64,000 bases of DNA from Acinetobacter lwoffii (GTDB lineage Bacteria > Pseudomonadota > Gammaproteobacteria > Pseudomonadales > Moraxellaceae): the NCBI RefSeq assembly GCF_024129735.1, contig NZ_JAMXXK010000007.1, forward strand, positions 17,162-81,161. The letters run 5' to 3'. A model generated the notes under the pieces. The model ran no database searches. It saw only the letters and a program-made list of their open reading frames with translations, and was not told the DNA's origin. The position numbers and the translations under genes are program-made. How positions within the stretch are numbered: the stretch's first letter is position 1; each line of letters begins with the position of its first letter. Shown here one piece after another: positions 25,439 to 36,489 of the stretch.

Positions 25439-26083
25439 ATGTTTGAGGTCAAACAGGTGATTGAAGGCAAAATCTTTATTCATCATCGGCGCGATGAAAT
25501 GTTAACCGTATTCCATCGACATGAAGTGCCGGCACAATATTTTGAATGTTTTATCAATGCTCAAAATTTTACCGGACATTTTGTCGAAATACATGCTCAA
25601 CCAGCAGATCAAGTTCGGGTGGTTTATATTAAAAAGAATAGCACCCATCAAATTATTGCTATGCTTAATCAGAGCCAATACGTGCTGCATCTTCATCCTT
25701 TGACATTGATTTTGGGTAAATGGAGCTTCAGACATCGTGTCCTGCCGAATACTCTAAAAATTTTTGCTGGTTTATTTGCGCTCCTTTTTATTCTTTTTTC
25801 AGCTACCGCCTTTTCAGCAGATCAGTTCCAGCTCACCACCATCTTGCGAGACCGCATTCAATTCACAGTTTTTGGGCTACTGTTATTTTTGCTGTGCTTT
25901 GTACTGCCTTTTGTATTGCCCTATGCGTATTTCCTGCATGTTCGTACATTACGTCTGTTAAAGATGCTAAATATCAATACTGAACAAGTTGCACAAATAG
26001 AAAAGCTCAAGTCTCAAAGCGGGATTTATCTTCTGCAAACGCAGTCTGACAGCGATGTGAAAATGACAGCGCCTCCTTATTAA
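25439..26083 (+). CDS. Membrane protein of unknown function (two central spans)
   Basis: A 214-residue protein from ATG 25439, chosen because AAGGAAGG ends 6 nt upstream; the ATG at 25433 touches the binding site. The N-terminal 100 residues are soluble and His-rich. Two hydrophobic segments follow (LKIFAGLFALLFILFSATAF and FTVFGLLLFLLCFVLPFVLP), then a cytoplasmic-looking tail. No motif that I recognise. It is monocistronic, between azlCD and purT. Confidence 0.75.
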   Translation: MFEVKQVIEGKIFIHHRRDEMLTVFHRHEVPAQYFECFINAQNFTGHFVEIHAQPADQVRVVYIKKNSTHQIIAMLNQSQYVLHLHPLTLILGKWSFRHRVLPNTLKIFAGLFALLFILFSATAFSADQFQLTTILRDRIQFTVFGLLLFLLCFVLPFVLPYAYFLHVRTLRLLKMLNINTEQVAQIEKLKSQSGIYLLQTQSDSDVKMTAPPY

Positions 26084-26207
26084 AATCTAGAAAAACTTTA
26101 TAAATAAAACTGTTGGTCAATATCACAATTTTGTATGAATCTTGGCTTAACTGTCGGCTCAGTTCTGCTATGCTAAAAGTCCATAAAATCAAGCATGGAT
26201 GATCCAC

Positions 26208-27413
26208 ATGAGCGTGACTATTGGTACTCCCCTTCAATCTTCTGCCTATAAAGTTCTATTATTGGGTTCTGGTGAACTGGGCAAGGAAGTGGTGATTTCA
26301 CTACAATGCCTTGGAGTCGAAGTTCATGCTGCTGACCGTTATGATCATGCCCCTGCCATGCAGGTTGCGCATTATTCCTATACCTTGAATATGGCAGATG
26401 CTGTAGAACTCAAACAACTCATCAATCAAATCCAGCCACATTTAATTGTTCCTGAAATTGAAGCGATTGCGACCGAAGTTCTGCTTGAAATAGAAGCCCA
26501 GAACATTGCTACAGTCATTCCTTCTGCTAAAGCCGTCAATCTGACCATGAACCGTGAAGGTATTCGTCGTCTGGCTGCGGAAGAACTCGGTCTGCCAACT
26601 TCAGCTTACCGTTTTGCCGACAGTTTAGAATCCTTCCGCGCGGCCTGTGACGATGTCGGCTATCCAAACTTTGTGAAACCGGTGATGTCATCTTCAGGCA
26701 AAGGTCAGTCTCGTGTTACCCGTTTTGATGAAGTCGATGCTGCCTGGGAATATGCGCAAACCGGTGGCCGGGTCAATCAGGGTACTGTGATTGTAGAATC
26801 ACAAATTGACTTTGATTTTGAAATTACCTTATTGACTGTTCGTGCAAAAAATCCAGAAACCGGCGAAATCGAAACGTCTTATTGCGACCCGATCGGACAT
26901 CGTCAGGACTCAGGTGATTATGTGGAAAGCTGGCAGCCTCAACCGATGACTCCAGCCGCGCTGGAAGAATCCAAGCGCATTGCCAACAGGGTCACTACAG
27001 CACTTGGTGGCTGCGGAATCTTTGGAGTGGAACTCTTTGTAAAAGGCGAAAAAGTATGGTTTAGTGAGGTTTCCCCACGTCCACACGATACTGGACTGGT
27101 GACTTTAGCCTCCCAATTTCAAAGTGAATTTGAGCTGCATGCACGTGCTATTTTAGGCTTGCCGGTGAATACTGCACGACATAGTGTGGCTGCCAGTGCG
27201 GTAATTTATGCTGGGGTAGATGATCGCAATCTTTCCTTTTCTGGCCTGAATCTTGCTTTAGCAGACGGCAATACCGATTTGCGCCTGTTTGGCAAACCTG
27301 AAGGTTTTAAACGTCGTCGTATGGGCGTTGCCACAGCACGTGCGGAAAACATTGAACAGGCACGTGAACTGGCCCTCCAGGTCGCCAACCAAGTTAGCGT
27401 CAACCAAAACTAA
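26208..27413 (+). CDS. purT: Formate-dependent phosphoribosylglycinamide formyltransferase (GAR transformylase 2)
   Basis: A 401-residue ATP-grasp enzyme that makes formyl-GAR from GAR, formate and ATP in purine synthesis. The N-terminus has the nucleotide-binding [17 protein letters not shown] near residue 17. The ATP-grasp centre contains [12 protein letters not shown] near 158 and later [20 protein letters not shown] with HDTGLV. Full family length. ATG 26208 gives a normal N-terminus with GGA upstream; 26199 is an alternative start. glnD follows 26 bases later, so purT-glnD-dapC may be an operon. Confidence 0.96.
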   Translation: MSVTIGTPLQSSAYKVLLLGSGELGKEVVISLQCLGVEVHAADRYDHAPAMQVAHYSYTLNMADAVELKQLINQIQPHLIVPEIEAIATEVLLEIEAQNIATVIPSAKAVNLTMNREGIRRLAAEELGLPTSAYRFADSLESFRAACDDVGYPNFVKPVMSSSGKGQSRVTRFDEVDAAWEYAQTGGRVNQGTVIVESQIDFDFEITLLTVRAKNPETGEIETSYCDPIGHRQDSGDYVESWQPQPMTPAALEESKRIANRVTTALGGCGIFGVELFVKGEKVWFSEVSPRPHDTGLVTLASQFQSEFELHARAILGLPVNTARHSVAASAVIYAGVDDRNLSFSGLNLALADGNTDLRLFGKPEGFKRRRMGVATARAENIEQARELALQVANQVSVNQN

Positions 27414-27439
27414 GCTGAAATACCAACGGACGACTGTAT

Positions 27440-30112
27440 ATGATCAACACCCATCCACTGCTGAATTACGCTAAAAGCAACCATGACATTAAAGCCATCA
27501 ATCAATGGCGCAGTGATGTCGAAAATCAGCTTCAGGAGAGTTTTGAAAATGGCCAGTCGATTCGGGATATTATTCTGGCGCGTTCCAATCTGATCGATGA
27601 AGCCCTGCAGTTTCTCTGGCAGCATGCCGAACTGGATCAAACCGATTTGGCCCTGTTTGCTGTCGGGGGTTATGGCCGTCGTGAAATGCTGCCTTATTCT
27701 GATGTCGATATCATGATCTTGTCAGAAGACGAGATTAACCCGGAACAGGAACAACTGATTTCTACATTTATTTCATCGCTTTGGGATGTAGGGAATTTCA
27801 AACCCGGTATCAGTGTCCGCACCATCAATGAATGTGTTAATCAGGCCAGCAGTGATCTGACCGTTGCCACCACCCTGATTGAAGCCCGCCTGATTATTGG
27901 CAATGAAAACCTGTGCAAATGGCCACGTCGCATCGTGTCACGTACCTGGACCGACAAAACCTTTTTTGATGCCAAGATGGATGAGCAGCATAAACGCTAT
28001 GCTCAGCACAACAATACCGAAAGCAATCTGGAACCAGATATTAAAAATGCGCCGGGTGGCATCCGTGATATTAATCAGATTGGCTGGATTGCTAAACGGC
28101 ATTTCCGTGTGAACCGGATTTATGATCTGGTACATCTCGGTTTTATTTCAGAATTTGAACTCGGTGTGCTTGAGGAAGCTGAAAGTTTTCTCTGGGAAAT
28201 CCGTCATCACCTGCACCGCCTGACCAAACGCGATGAAAACCGCTTATTGTTCGATTATCAACGTGATATTGCCGCCAAATTCGGCTATGTACGTGAAGAG
28301 GCGCATCATCCGAACTATCCAATTGAACAATTCATGAAGCGCTATTATCGCAGTGCGCAGCAAGTATCCACGCTGAACGAAATGCTGCTGGCCTATTTTA
28401 ATGAATCGGTCATTACGCCACGTTTACCGCAATATGAACGCCAGATCGAGGAAATCAACCAGAACTTTAAACTGGTTGACGGCAAACTGGCTGTGCAGCA
28501 TCACAAGATTTTCTCGGAAAATCCAAGCGCGATTCTGGAAATTTTCTATCTGCTGGCCAATCGTCCTGAGATCGAAGGTATTCGTGCGCGTACTTTACGC
28601 CTGCTGACCCTGGCTGGAAAACGCATTGATCAGGATTTTCGTGATAATCCGGTGCATCAGGCGCTATTTATGGCGATTATCCGTTCACCGCATCGACTCT
28701 ACGATACTATGGTCGCGATGAAGCGTTATGGTGTGCTTGGAAATTACATCCCGGCCTTTGGACAGATTCTGGGACTGATGCAATATGACCTGTTCCATAT
28801 CTATACGGTCGATGCACATACCTTATTGCTGCTGCGTAATTTAAACCGCTTTAAAGAACCTGAATTTGCCAAGGAATTTCCGGTGGTCAGTTCAGTGTTT
28901 CAGCGTCTGACCCGTCGTGACATAGTCTATCTGGCAGCAATTTTCCATGATATTGCCAAAGGCCGTGGTGGTGATCACAGTGAACTTGGCGCCAGTGATG
29001 CGATTAAATTTTGCCGTAGCCATGGCTTTACTGAACGCGAAAGTAATCTGGTAGCCTGGCTGATCCAGAATCATCTGGTAATGTCTGTCACCGCCCAGAA
29101 AAAAGACATCTCCGATCCGGATGTGGTCAAAGAATTCGCAGAAAAAATGGGTGATATGGAACATCTGGACTATTTGTACACCCTGACAGTCGCCGATATT
29201 AACGCCACCAATCCGAAGCTGTGGAATACCTGGCGTGCCTCGCTGATGCGTCAACTATATACTCAGGCACGCGACGTGATCCGTTCCGGTCTGGGTCGTC
29301 CGGTTGATTATCAAATGCTGATTGAAGATACCAAATTTGTGGCCAGCGAACTTCTGGTTCAGGATTTTTCACTGGATGAAGTAGAAAAAGTCTGGCAGGA
29401 ACTTGGTGATGACTATTTCCTGAAAGAAACAGCAGATGAAATTGCTTGGCATACTCGTGCCATTTTACAGCACGGCGACAATCCTGCCCCACTGGTGTTA
29501 ATGCGGGCACACCGTAAATATGCCCAGGATGCGGTACAGATCTTTATTTATACGCAGGATCAACCCAACCTGTTTGCTACCACGGTGGCTATTCTGGATC
29601 GCATGAATCTGGATGTACAAGATGCACGAATTATTACTGCCACTAAAGCGTTCAGTCTGGATACCTATGTGGTACTGGACCGTTTTGGTACCTTATTGAC
29701 CGATCCGGAACGCGAAGCCACAGTGATTGAAGCCCTGAAAGATGCCTTGAGCCATTCAGATGAATATCCGGGCTTGATGCAACGCCGGATTCCGCGTCAA
29801 TTACGTCATTTCGATATTGAAAATACAGTCGATATTACGATGAATGCGGCCTTGAATCAGAATATGGTCGAAATTGCCACTCTCGATCATCCCGGTTTAC
29901 TTGCCAAAATCGGTGGTTTATTTATGATGCAAGGGCTGGATATCCACTCTGCCAAAATTGCCACACTGGGCGAACGTGCCGAAGATATATTCTTTGTCAC
30001 CAAAAAAGATGGCAACCCTATGACACCTGGAGAATCTGCTGAATTTGCAGCTGCACTTAAAACTGCGCTGGATGAAGCCTCTCATCAGGTTTGTAGTCAA
30101 CACTCACATTAA
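27440..30112 (+). CDS. glnD: Bifunctional PII uridylyltransferase/uridylyl-removing enzyme
   Basis: An 890-residue GlnD, the nitrogen-status sensor that uridylylates PII when glutamine is low and reverses it when high. Domains in order: nucleotidyltransferase with [20 protein letters not shown] near residue 73; HD hydrolase with [19 protein letters not shown] near 500; two C-terminal ACT domains ([20 protein letters not shown] near 706 and [20 protein letters not shown] near 815). All catalytic motifs appear intact. dapC starts 17 bases downstream. Confidence 0.97.
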   Translation: MINTHPLLNYAKSNHDIKAINQWRSDVENQLQESFENGQSIRDIILARSNLIDEALQFLWQHAELDQTDLALFAVGGYGRREMLPYSDVDIMILSEDEINPEQEQLISTFISSLWDVGNFKPGISVRTINECVNQASSDLTVATTLIEARLIIGNENLCKWPRRIVSRTWTDKTFFDAKMDEQHKRYAQHNNTESNLEPDIKNAPGGIRDINQIGWIAKRHFRVNRIYDLVHLGFISEFELGVLEEAESFLWEIRHHLHRLTKRDENRLLFDYQRDIAAKFGYVREEAHHPNYPIEQFMKRYYRSAQQVSTLNEMLLAYFNESVITPRLPQYERQIEEINQNFKLVDGKLAVQHHKIFSENPSAILEIFYLLANRPEIEGIRARTLRLLTLAGKRIDQDFRDNPVHQALFMAIIRSPHRLYDTMVAMKRYGVLGNYIPAFGQILGLMQYDLFHIYTVDAHTLLLLRNLNRFKEPEFAKEFPVVSSVFQRLTRRDIVYLAAIFHDIAKGRGGDHSELGASDAIKFCRSHGFTERESNLVAWLIQNHLVMSVTAQKKDISDPDVVKEFAEKMGDMEHLDYLYTLTVADINATNPKLWNTWRASLMRQLYTQARDVIRSGLGRPVDYQMLIEDTKFVASELLVQDFSLDEVEKVWQELGDDYFLKETADEIAWHTRAILQHGDNPAPLVLMRAHRKYAQDAVQIFIYTQDQPNLFATTVAILDRMNLDVQDARIITATKAFSLDTYVVLDRFGTLLTDPEREATVIEALKDALSHSDEYPGLMQRRIPRQLRHFDIENTVDITMNAALNQNMVEIATLDHPGLLAKIGGLFMMQGLDIHSAKIATLGERAEDIFFVTKKDGNPMTPGESAEFAAALKTALDEASHQVCSQHSH

Positions 30113-30129
30113 AACGCGGTTACTTATTC

Positions 30130-31299
30130 ATGAACTCTAGCTTGTCTCTACTGCATCCTTATCCGTTTGAAAAGTTAAATCAGCTTTTTGCGGATATCCA
30201 GCCTGCAAATATGCCGTTAATTCCCCTATCGATTGGTGAACCAAAGCATCCTGCACCAGAGTTTGTGAAACAAGCAATTATCGATAACTTCAAACATTTG
30301 TCGACGTATCCAAACAGTAAAGGCCTGCCGGAGCTACGTGAAAGTATTGCCCAATGGCTGACGCACCGTTTTCAGCTAAATAGCATCAGTGCAGACAGCA
30401 ATATCCTGCCTGTTTCTGGTACACGTGAAGCGATTTTCTCGTTTGTACAGGCTTTGGTGAATCGTGAAGATGCACCTTATGTGGTGATGCCGAATCCGTT
30501 TTACCAGATTTACGAAGGTGCAACACTGCTTGCAGGGGCAAAACCTTATTTCATCAACTGTACTGAGGAAAATAATTACCTTGGTGATTTTGATGCTGTT
30601 CCGGCAGAAGTCTGGGAAAAAACTGCACTGCTATTTGTCTGTACCCCGGGCAATCCAACCGGTGCAGTGCTGTCGAAAGAACAGTTTAAAAAACTGATTG
30701 CCCTGTCGGATCAATACAACTTTGTGATTGCTTCAGACGAATGCTATTCGGAACTGTGGTTTGACCAAGCACCTGTAGGTTTACTGGAAGTTTGTGCTGA
30801 AATCGGCCGGGATGACTATAAAAACTGTGTGGTGTTTCATTCACTATCTAAACGTTCTAACCTCCCAGGCATGCGTTCAGGTTTTGTCGCCGGTGATGCG
30901 AACCTGTTAAAACCTTATTTGCAATATCGTACATACCACGGCGCAGCAATGCCGGTACAACATCAACTGGCTTCAATCGCTGCCTGGGATGATGAAGCGC
31001 ATGTGGAAGAAAACCGGGTGCAATATCGTGCCAAGTTTGATTTATTTCAACAGGAACTCGGACATTTATTGCCACTCAAAAAACCGGATGCCGGTTTCTA
31101 CTACTGGTTAAAAGTTGACAATGATGAAGCCTTTGCCAAACGCCTGATGGAAGAAGCACATATTAAAGTTCTTCCGGGTCGTTATTTATCTCGCAATACC
31201 GAACAAGGTAATCCGGGTGAAAATCATGTACGTCTGGCACTCGTAGCCGATCTGGCGCAATGTGAAGAAGTTATTCAACGACTGAAAACCATTCTCTAA
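30130..31299 (+). CDS. dapC: Succinyldiaminopimelate aminotransferase
   Basis: A 389-residue class I PLP aminotransferase. It starts with NSSLSLLHPYPFEKLNQL and has IGEPKHPAP near residue 35, CTPGNPTGAVLSKEQF near 175, and the PLP lysine in FHSLSKRSNLPGMRSGF near 240. It catalyses conversion of N-succinyl-2-amino-6-ketopimelate to N-succinyl-diaminopimelate in the lysine/peptidoglycan pathway. glnD-dapC adjacency is also seen in Pseudomonas, which supports the assignment. Only 17 bases separate it from glnD. Confidence 0.92.
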   Translation: MNSSLSLLHPYPFEKLNQLFADIQPANMPLIPLSIGEPKHPAPEFVKQAIIDNFKHLSTYPNSKGLPELRESIAQWLTHRFQLNSISADSNILPVSGTREAIFSFVQALVNREDAPYVVMPNPFYQIYEGATLLAGAKPYFINCTEENNYLGDFDAVPAEVWEKTALLFVCTPGNPTGAVLSKEQFKKLIALSDQYNFVIASDECYSELWFDQAPVGLLEVCAEIGRDDYKNCVVFHSLSKRSNLPGMRSGFVAGDANLLKPYLQYRTYHGAAMPVQHQLASIAAWDDEAHVEENRVQYRAKFDLFQQELGHLLPLKKPDAGFYYWLKVDNDEAFAKRLMEEAHIKVLPGRYLSRNTEQGNPGENHVRLALVADLAQCEEVIQRLKTIL

Positions 31300-31316
31300 G
31301 TTTTAATCATGATTAG

Positions 31317-31345
31317 AAAACCCACTGTAGATCAGTGGGTTTTTT
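31317..31345 (+). terminator. Terminator of the purT-glnD-dapC unit
   Basis: AAAACCCACTG and CAGTGGGTTTTTT around TAGAT, 18 bases after the dapC stop. Confidence 0.93.
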
Positions 31346-31401
31346 AATTAACATTAGATGAGCTCTACTTTTATCTCATACTGAGAAAATGACGCTGACT
31401 C

Positions 31402-31878
31402 TTACAACACTTTGGCAATTTCATCTTCAAGATCTTCAGGCTTGGTGGTTGGTGCAAAACGGTTCAACACCTTGCCATCACGACCAATCAGAAACTTGGT
31501 AAAATTCCATTTAATTCCATTGCCTAAAATACCTTTGGAATTATTGGTTAAATAGCGAAAAATGGCGTGCGCTTCAGGGCCTTTGACATCCACCTTAGAA
31601 AACATCGGGAAAGATACCCCGTAATTCTTCTGGCAAAATTCACCAATCTGTTCATTGGAACCTGGATCTTGACCACCAAACTGATTGCATGGAAATCCCA
31701 AAATTTCCAGACCTTGATCTTTATATTTTTCGTAAAGTTTTTCTAATCCTGAAAACTGTGGGGTAAAACCACACTTACTCGCTGTATTGACGATCAAAAG
31801 TACCTTGCCTTCGTAATCTGCAAGTGGCTTGCTTTTGCCATCTAACAATTCAGCTTCAAACTGATAAATGTTAGTCAT
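31402..31878 (-). CDS. Glutathione peroxidase family (thioredoxin-dependent type)
   Basis: A 158-residue peroxidase that reduces hydroperoxides. The active-site cysteine is in [19 protein letters not shown] near residue 37. The glutamine and tryptophan of the tetrad are in [12 protein letters not shown] near 64 and [13 protein letters not shown] near 125. A second cysteine in FPCNQF/FCQKNYG suggests the 2-Cys, thioredoxin-linked mechanism common in bacteria. Its ATG overlaps the msrB stop by four bases, pairing peroxide removal with methionine sulfoxide repair. Confidence 0.93.
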   Translation of the reverse strand: MTNIYQFEAELLDGKSKPLADYEGKVLLIVNTASKCGFTPQFSGLEKLYEKYKDQGLEILGFPCNQFGGQDPGSNEQIGEFCQKNYGVSFPMFSKVDVKGPEAHAIFRYLTNNSKGILGNGIKWNFTKFLIGRDGKVLNRFAPTTKPEDLEDEIAKVL

Positions 31879-32294
31879 GGATAGGTTTCCTCATCATTTT
31901 TTTCTTGTGTTTCTAAGTCCAAAGAAGCCGAGTTGACACAATAACGTAAGCCCGTCGGCTCTGGACCATCCGGGAAAACATGCCCTAAATGTGCGTCACA
32001 ATGATGACAAACAATCTCAGTTCTGACCATTCCGTGTGAAGTATCAGGTAATTCTTCTACCACCGAACTGCTGACGGGACGGTAGAAACTTGGCCAGCCA
32101 CAGCCGCTGTCATACTTGGTCTCAGACGAGAACAGTGGCGTGCCGCAGCAACGGCATACATAGGTGCCATCTTGCTTGGTATTCCAGTATTTTCCAGTAA
32201 ATGCCGGCTCGGTTCCCTTCTCGCGCGTAATGCGAAACTCCTCAGGTGATAACTCTCTTTGCCATTCCCGGTCTGATTTATTGAGTTTTCCCAT
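31875..32294 (-). CDS. msrB: Peptide-methionine (R)-S-oxide reductase
   Basis: A 139-residue MsrB, which reduces methionine-R-sulfoxide in proteins. Zinc-binding cysteines are in [10 protein letters not shown] near residue 47 and [17 protein letters not shown] near 95. The catalytic cysteine is in [12 protein letters not shown] near 115. I chose ATG 32294, 9 nt after AAGG; a GTG at 32300 is an alternative. It is the first gene of an msrB-gpx operon. Confidence 0.95.
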   Translation of the reverse strand: MGKLNKSDREWQRELSPEEFRITREKGTEPAFTGKYWNTKQDGTYVCRCCGTPLFSSETKYDSGCGWPSFYRPVSSSVVEELPDTSHGMVRTEIVCHHCDAHLGHVFPDGPEPTGLRYCVNSASLDLETQEKNDEETYP

Positions 32295-32522
32295 GATCAC
32301 ATACCTTTTTATCTTGCTATTTAAAATAGGATAATCCTATATTTACGTGATTCATTTTAAAAATTCTAGTCTTTATTCAACATTTTACAAAAGACATATA
32401 ATGCCTAAAAAAGCAAAAAGAAAGCAAATATAAAAATAAAAGTAAGCAATTTTTACATTAAATGTTTTTTAGTGAGCAAATTTAATGGTATTCTTAGCTC
32501 TAAATTTGCTCAGGATTAAAAA

Positions 32523-33953
32523 ATGTCGCAAAAAAAGAGCGTAATTTTTAAAAATCTGCTGCCTGTGATCAAACAATATCAGCAGCTTGGATTTACGCAT
32601 GAAAAAATTGTTGCACTACTTCGAGATGAACATGATCTCGATCTAGTCACAACTGAGACATTTAAAAGTTATTTATATCGTTATGCAAAAGTGACCTCCA
32701 CTCCTTCCGAGAACATCAAAATGCCGAACACTTTCCAAACCCCTCGCGAGATCAAGAAATCATCTAAGCTCGAGCATGTGTGCTACGACATTCGCGGACC
32801 TGTGTTACGAGCGGCCATCGAGATGGAAGAAGCCGGTCACAAAATTATCAAATTAAATATTGGCAACCCTGCCCCATTTGGGTTTGAAGCACCACAAGAA
32901 ATTATCAACGATGTGGCTTTAAACCTGCCGAATGCGATTGGCTACACGGATTCCAAAGGGATTTTCCCGGCGCGTAAGGCGATCTGTCAGTATTATCAGC
33001 AAAAAGGCATTCTAGATATGCACGTCAATGACGTCTATATCGGTAATGGTGTGTCTGAACTGATCGTGATGGCCATGCAGGGTCTGCTGGATGATGGCGA
33101 TGAAATGCTGATTCCAATGCCAGATTATCCACTCTGGACGGCGGCAGTGAATCTATCTGGCGGTACAGCGATTCACTATAAATGTGATGAAGAAAATCAC
33201 TGGTATCCAGATATTGCTGATATGGAAAGCAAAATCACGCCGAATACGCGTGGTATTGTGATTATCAACCCGAATAACCCGACCGGTTCGGTTTACCCAC
33301 GTCATGTGTTGCAACAAATCGTCGACTTGGCGAAGAAATATGACCTGATTTTATTTGCTGACGAAATCTACGACAAAATTATTTACGATGGGATTGAGCA
33401 TGTTGCTGTAGCAGCTCTGGCTGGCGATCAGCTCTGTGTTTCGTTTAACGGTTTATCTAAAGCCTATCGTATTGCTGGTTTCCGTTCCGGCTGGATGGCC
33501 ATTACCGGCAATAAAGCACGTGCAGCAGACTATATCGAAGGTCTGGATATGCTTGCATCGATGCGTCTGTGTGCCAACCATCAGGCACAATATGCAATTC
33601 AGACTGCACTGGGCGGTTATCAGTCAATTAACGACCTGATTCGTCCGGGTGGGCGTTTATATGAACAGCGCAATATTGCCTGGGAAATGCTGAACGAGAT
33701 TCCAGGTGTGTCTTGTGTCAAACCTGAAGGCGCAATGTATTGCTTCCCGAAACTGGATCCGAATGTGTATCCAATTCAGGACGATGAAAAACTGATGCTG
33801 GATTTGTTACGTGCAGAGAAAGTACTTCTGGTTCAAGGGACAGGCTTTAACTGGCCAACACCGGATCATTTCCGTGTAGTGTTCCTGCCGGCTGAAAATG
33901 AACTGCGTGAAGCCATTACCCGTGTTGGCCGTTTCCTGGCCAAGATGCGTTAA
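32523..33953 (+). CDS. alaA: Alanine aminotransferase (AlaA type) with an extra N-terminal domain
   Basis: A 476-residue PLP enzyme. Residues from about 78 (KKSSKLEHVCYDIRGPVLRA) to the end align closely with E. coli AlaA, which forms alanine from pyruvate and glutamate: KLNIGNPAPFGFEAP near 113, PNNPTGSVYPRHV near 258, and the PLP lysine in SFNGLSKAYRIAGFRSGW near 325. E. coli AlaA is about 405 residues. The additional 75-residue N-terminus (KNLLPVIKQYQQLGFTHEKI, then TETFKSYLYRY) looks like a small helix-turn-helix. The start at 32523 has no strong binding site, so the extension should be confirmed. Confidence 0.9.
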   Translation: MSQKKSVIFKNLLPVIKQYQQLGFTHEKIVALLRDEHDLDLVTTETFKSYLYRYAKVTSTPSENIKMPNTFQTPREIKKSSKLEHVCYDIRGPVLRAAIEMEEAGHKIIKLNIGNPAPFGFEAPQEIINDVALNLPNAIGYTDSKGIFPARKAICQYYQQKGILDMHVNDVYIGNGVSELIVMAMQGLLDDGDEMLIPMPDYPLWTAAVNLSGGTAIHYKCDEENHWYPDIADMESKITPNTRGIVIINPNNPTGSVYPRHVLQQIVDLAKKYDLILFADEIYDKIIYDGIEHVAVAALAGDQLCVSFNGLSKAYRIAGFRSGWMAITGNKARAADYIEGLDMLASMRLCANHQAQYAIQTALGGYQSINDLIRPGGRLYEQRNIAWEMLNEIPGVSCVKPEGAMYCFPKLDPNVYPIQDDEKLMLDLLRAEKVLLVQGTGFNWPTPDHFRVVFLPAENELREAITRVGRFLAKMR

Positions 33954-33972
33954 TTCTTGAAATAGACAATAT

Positions 33973-34000
33973 AAAAAACCGCGTTGATACGCGGTTTTTT
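33973..34000 (+). terminator. Terminator of the aminotransferase gene
   Basis: AAAAAACCGCG and CGCGGTTTTTT around TTGATA, 20 bases after the stop. Confidence 0.93.
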
Positions 34001-34153
34001 ATTTCTCTGAAAAAATTCAGGCTTTTGACTGATGAAATCTTAAAAATCATACCGGTTTCTTTGAGCAAATTTCTGCACTCAATGGTTTCTTCTCAGGCAA
34101 TTTCCCCTCAATCATGAAGATTCATGTTATTTTTTGATCAAATATAAAATTCT

Positions 34154-35377
34154 ATGAGTACACGGATGTCCTCAAACACAATCAAGCTCAGCCTGTTTCT
34201 CTGTCTTAGTATGTGCTTGGGCATTGGCATTCTTCGTTTCTCTTACACCGCGTTGTTACCTGGTACACGCGAAGCCTTTGGCTGGAGTACAGATTTTGCC
34301 AGCCTCTTGGGCAGTGCCAATTTGCTGGGTTATTTAATCGGTGCATTTACGGCCATGCGTCTGCCTCAAGACCGCAGCATGAGTACCTATATTCAAATTT
34401 CAGCCTTTGCCGGTATGCTCAGCCTGATGTGCTGTGCATTTTCTGGTTTTTCTGAAGTATGGTATATCGCTTGGCGGATTATTTCCGGGATCAGCGGTGG
34501 ACTGATGATGATCTTATCGCCGAGTGTGGTTGCACAGTGCTGTGAACTTCAAGACCGTCTTAAAATCAACTTTATTGGTTTTAGCGGAATTGGACTAGGC
34601 GTTTTAATTGCGACCCTGTTTCTGCCTTATCTGGATCAAATTTCCATACAGACGGCCTGGCTAATCTTATGTGGTTTTGCTTTGCTTATCTGTATCGTTT
34701 TAAGTTTACTGATTCAGAAATTTAAGCCGTATTTGTCCGCACAAGCCCCTTCGGTTATCTCTACTCTATCTTTGAATAGCGTCTTTTATAGTTTATTGAC
34801 GGTTTACGCCTGTAGTGCTTTCGCCTATATACCACATTCACTCTTCTGGATTGATTATTTAAGCCAGCAGTTGGGATTGAGCTTGTTCTGGATTAATTTC
34901 AACTGGATTCTGTATGGACTAGGTAGTGCTTTAGGTGCCTTGAGTGCTTATGCACTGGCCAGAAAATGGGGTAATTTTGCTGCCCTGAAAATTCTTTATA
35001 GTCTTTATATTATGGCTATTTTTATTGCGACTCTAGATGCCAGTCCATTGCTCACTTTTAGCTCTTCCTTTTTCACTGGGATGTTAAATCCGGCTGTGGT
35101 GTTCCTGACCTCCTATACCATTTTGCAACTGTATGGACTGGCTTATAAAAAACTCTGGAGTATTGCCACCTTGTGTTTCGCCTCGGTTCAGCTGATCGGT
35201 GGCCTCAGTTTTAGTACGCTACAATATTTTGGATTGAGCTATCATCAACAGTTCGTACTAGCTACATTCGTTCTTCTGTTAGGAACATTGCAATTATCCT
35301 GGTGTACACGTCCTGCCAAACTCAAGCCTGAACAACAAACTCAGCCGGCGTCTGCTCATGGAGAAGGAACTAAATAA
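34154..35377 (+). CDS. MFS transporter, YbfB/YjiJ family
   Basis: A 407-residue polytopic protein with about 12 hydrophobic spans. The opening [22 protein letters not shown], with an arginine in helix 1 (GILRFSYT), and [20 protein letters not shown] near residue 40 are typical of the YbfB/YjiJ branch of the major facilitator superfamily. Substrates of this branch are not known. Its end overlaps the convergent M23 peptidase gene by 22 bases. Confidence 0.88.
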   Translation: MSTRMSSNTIKLSLFLCLSMCLGIGILRFSYTALLPGTREAFGWSTDFASLLGSANLLGYLIGAFTAMRLPQDRSMSTYIQISAFAGMLSLMCCAFSGFSEVWYIAWRIISGISGGLMMILSPSVVAQCCELQDRLKINFIGFSGIGLGVLIATLFLPYLDQISIQTAWLILCGFALLICIVLSLLIQKFKPYLSAQAPSVISTLSLNSVFYSLLTVYACSAFAYIPHSLFWIDYLSQQLGLSLFWINFNWILYGLGSALGALSAYALARKWGNFAALKILYSLYIMAIFIATLDASPLLTFSSSFFTGMLNPAVVFLTSYTILQLYGLAYKKLWSIATLCFASVQLIGGLSFSTLQYFGLSYHQQFVLATFVLLLGTLQLSWCTRPAKLKPEQQTQPASAHGEGTK

Positions 35378-35913
35378 GGATAAGGATTGGTTGCTCCTTG
35401 CCCACCCAAATAAATCCCATAATGTAAATGCGGTGGGGTGTTTTTGGCATTGCCCGTATTACCCACGTAAGCGATGACTTCACCCGCTTCGACCCAGTCG
35501 CCTTCCTGAATATGTTCTGCATAGTCATCCAGATGTGCATAATAATGTTGGCTCATATTTGGACCGGTCACCCAGATGATTTTTCCACCCAGATTGTTGG
35601 TGCCAATCCTACGCACAATACCTGGGGTCGCGCTAAATACTGGCGTACCGCGTTTGGCAAAAATATCCGTACCTTCGTGTTTACGACCGTCACTACGCGC
35701 TGCTCCCCAAGTATCATTAATCTGACCAACTCTGACGCCTTCAACCGGAATCTGTAGCGGAGCTTCTAACTGGGCTCTCTGTAATTGCCAATACAGATAA
35801 GGGCTTTTCCAACCTGCTGCTTCACCTGAAGGCGGTGGCTGACAGGCAGTTAGTAGAAAACCTATAGATAACAGTAAGCTTATAATCCGAAGAAATTTCA
35901 CCAATATTCGCAT
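35356..35913 (-). CDS. M23 family metallopeptidase lipoprotein
   Basis: A 185-residue predicted lipoprotein (lipobox LLTACQPP, Cys at about residue 24) with an M23/LytM peptidase domain. Zinc ligands are in [17 protein letters not shown] near residue 78-82 (H-x3-D) and the HLHYG motif near 162; the accessory histidine is in YYAHLDDY near 125. These enzymes cut peptide cross-links in peptidoglycan. All ligands are present, so it may be active rather than an EnvC-like regulator. It overlaps the MFS gene at the 3' end. Confidence 0.92.
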   Translation of the reverse strand: MRILVKFLRIISLLLSIGFLLTACQPPPSGEAAGWKSPYLYWQLQRAQLEAPLQIPVEGVRVGQINDTWGAARSDGRKHEGTDIFAKRGTPVFSATPGIVRRIGTNNLGGKIIWVTGPNMSQHYYAHLDDYAEHIQEGDWVEAGEVIAYVGNTGNAKNTPPHLHYGIYLGGQGATNPYPYLVPSP

Positions 35914-36006
35914 TAAATTAAATAGATGACTTTTATCTTAATCACAACCGCCTAATTTAAAGTCACAATCCTGTTATTTTTAGTGATGATTTTATACAAG
36001 CGTTCA

Positions 36007-36041
36007 AATAACAAAACCCTCAAATGAGGGTTTTGTTATTT
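36007..36041 (-). terminator. Terminator of the 43-residue ORF
   Basis: A long stem, AATAACAAAACCCTC with GAGGGTTTTGTTATT around AAAT, 16 bases beyond the stop of the small gene on the minus strand. It can work in both directions. Confidence 0.85.
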
Positions 36042-36056
36042 TAGGTGGATAGGAGA

Positions 36057-36188
36057 TTATCTACGTTTTTTAGCACGAGATGGTTTCGATGGTTGTTGCT
36101 GTTGTTGCTGTTGCTGCTCTTCATTCTGAGCATTGTCCTGCTTGTCTTTTTGTTGGACCTGCTTATGTCTCGCTTTAGCTTTAGCCAT
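36057..36188 (-). CDS. 43-residue Lys/Arg/Gln-rich protein
   Basis: ATG 36188 is preceded by an excellent AAAGGAG with good spacing and the frame ends before a strong terminator. The protein opens MAKAKARHKQVQQKDKQ, has a run of eight glutamines and ends RAKKRR. It is highly basic, so it may bind nucleic acid or ribosomes, but I do not recognise it. The CAA/CAG run could vary in length between strains. Confidence 0.75.
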   Translation of the reverse strand: MAKAKARHKQVQQKDKQDNAQNEEQQQQQQQQPSKPSRAKKRR

Positions 36189-36489
36189 GATTTACTCCTT
36201 TGGAGAAACGTCTCTATATCACTGGAAGTTCCATTCATCACTGTAACGTTTATACAAAATAAGCCAATCGCTGAGCTGTATCCAAATACGTCAATGTAAT
36301 ACAGTGTTTACTAAGTTATTCAGCTTAGAACGAATCATTTCTAGGCTCATTACACTTCTTACATGATCTTGCAGCCTGATACTTATTTTAACGTTTAACC
36401 TTAAACCGTTCAGCCTTTGCTTCCCAATAAAGTGATAAAAAAACCCGCCGTAATTGCGGGTTTTTTTATTCATAAATTGCATCGCAATT
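36189..36489. other. Gap between the small basic gene and icd
   Basis: No gene seen. It contains the icd terminator at 36437-36470 and presumably the minus-strand promoter of the 43-residue ORF. Confidence 0.4.
36437..36470 (-). terminator. Terminator of icd
   Basis: AAACCCGC and GCGGGTTT with flanking A- and T-runs, about 20 bases beyond the icd stop on the minus strand. Confidence 0.88.
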
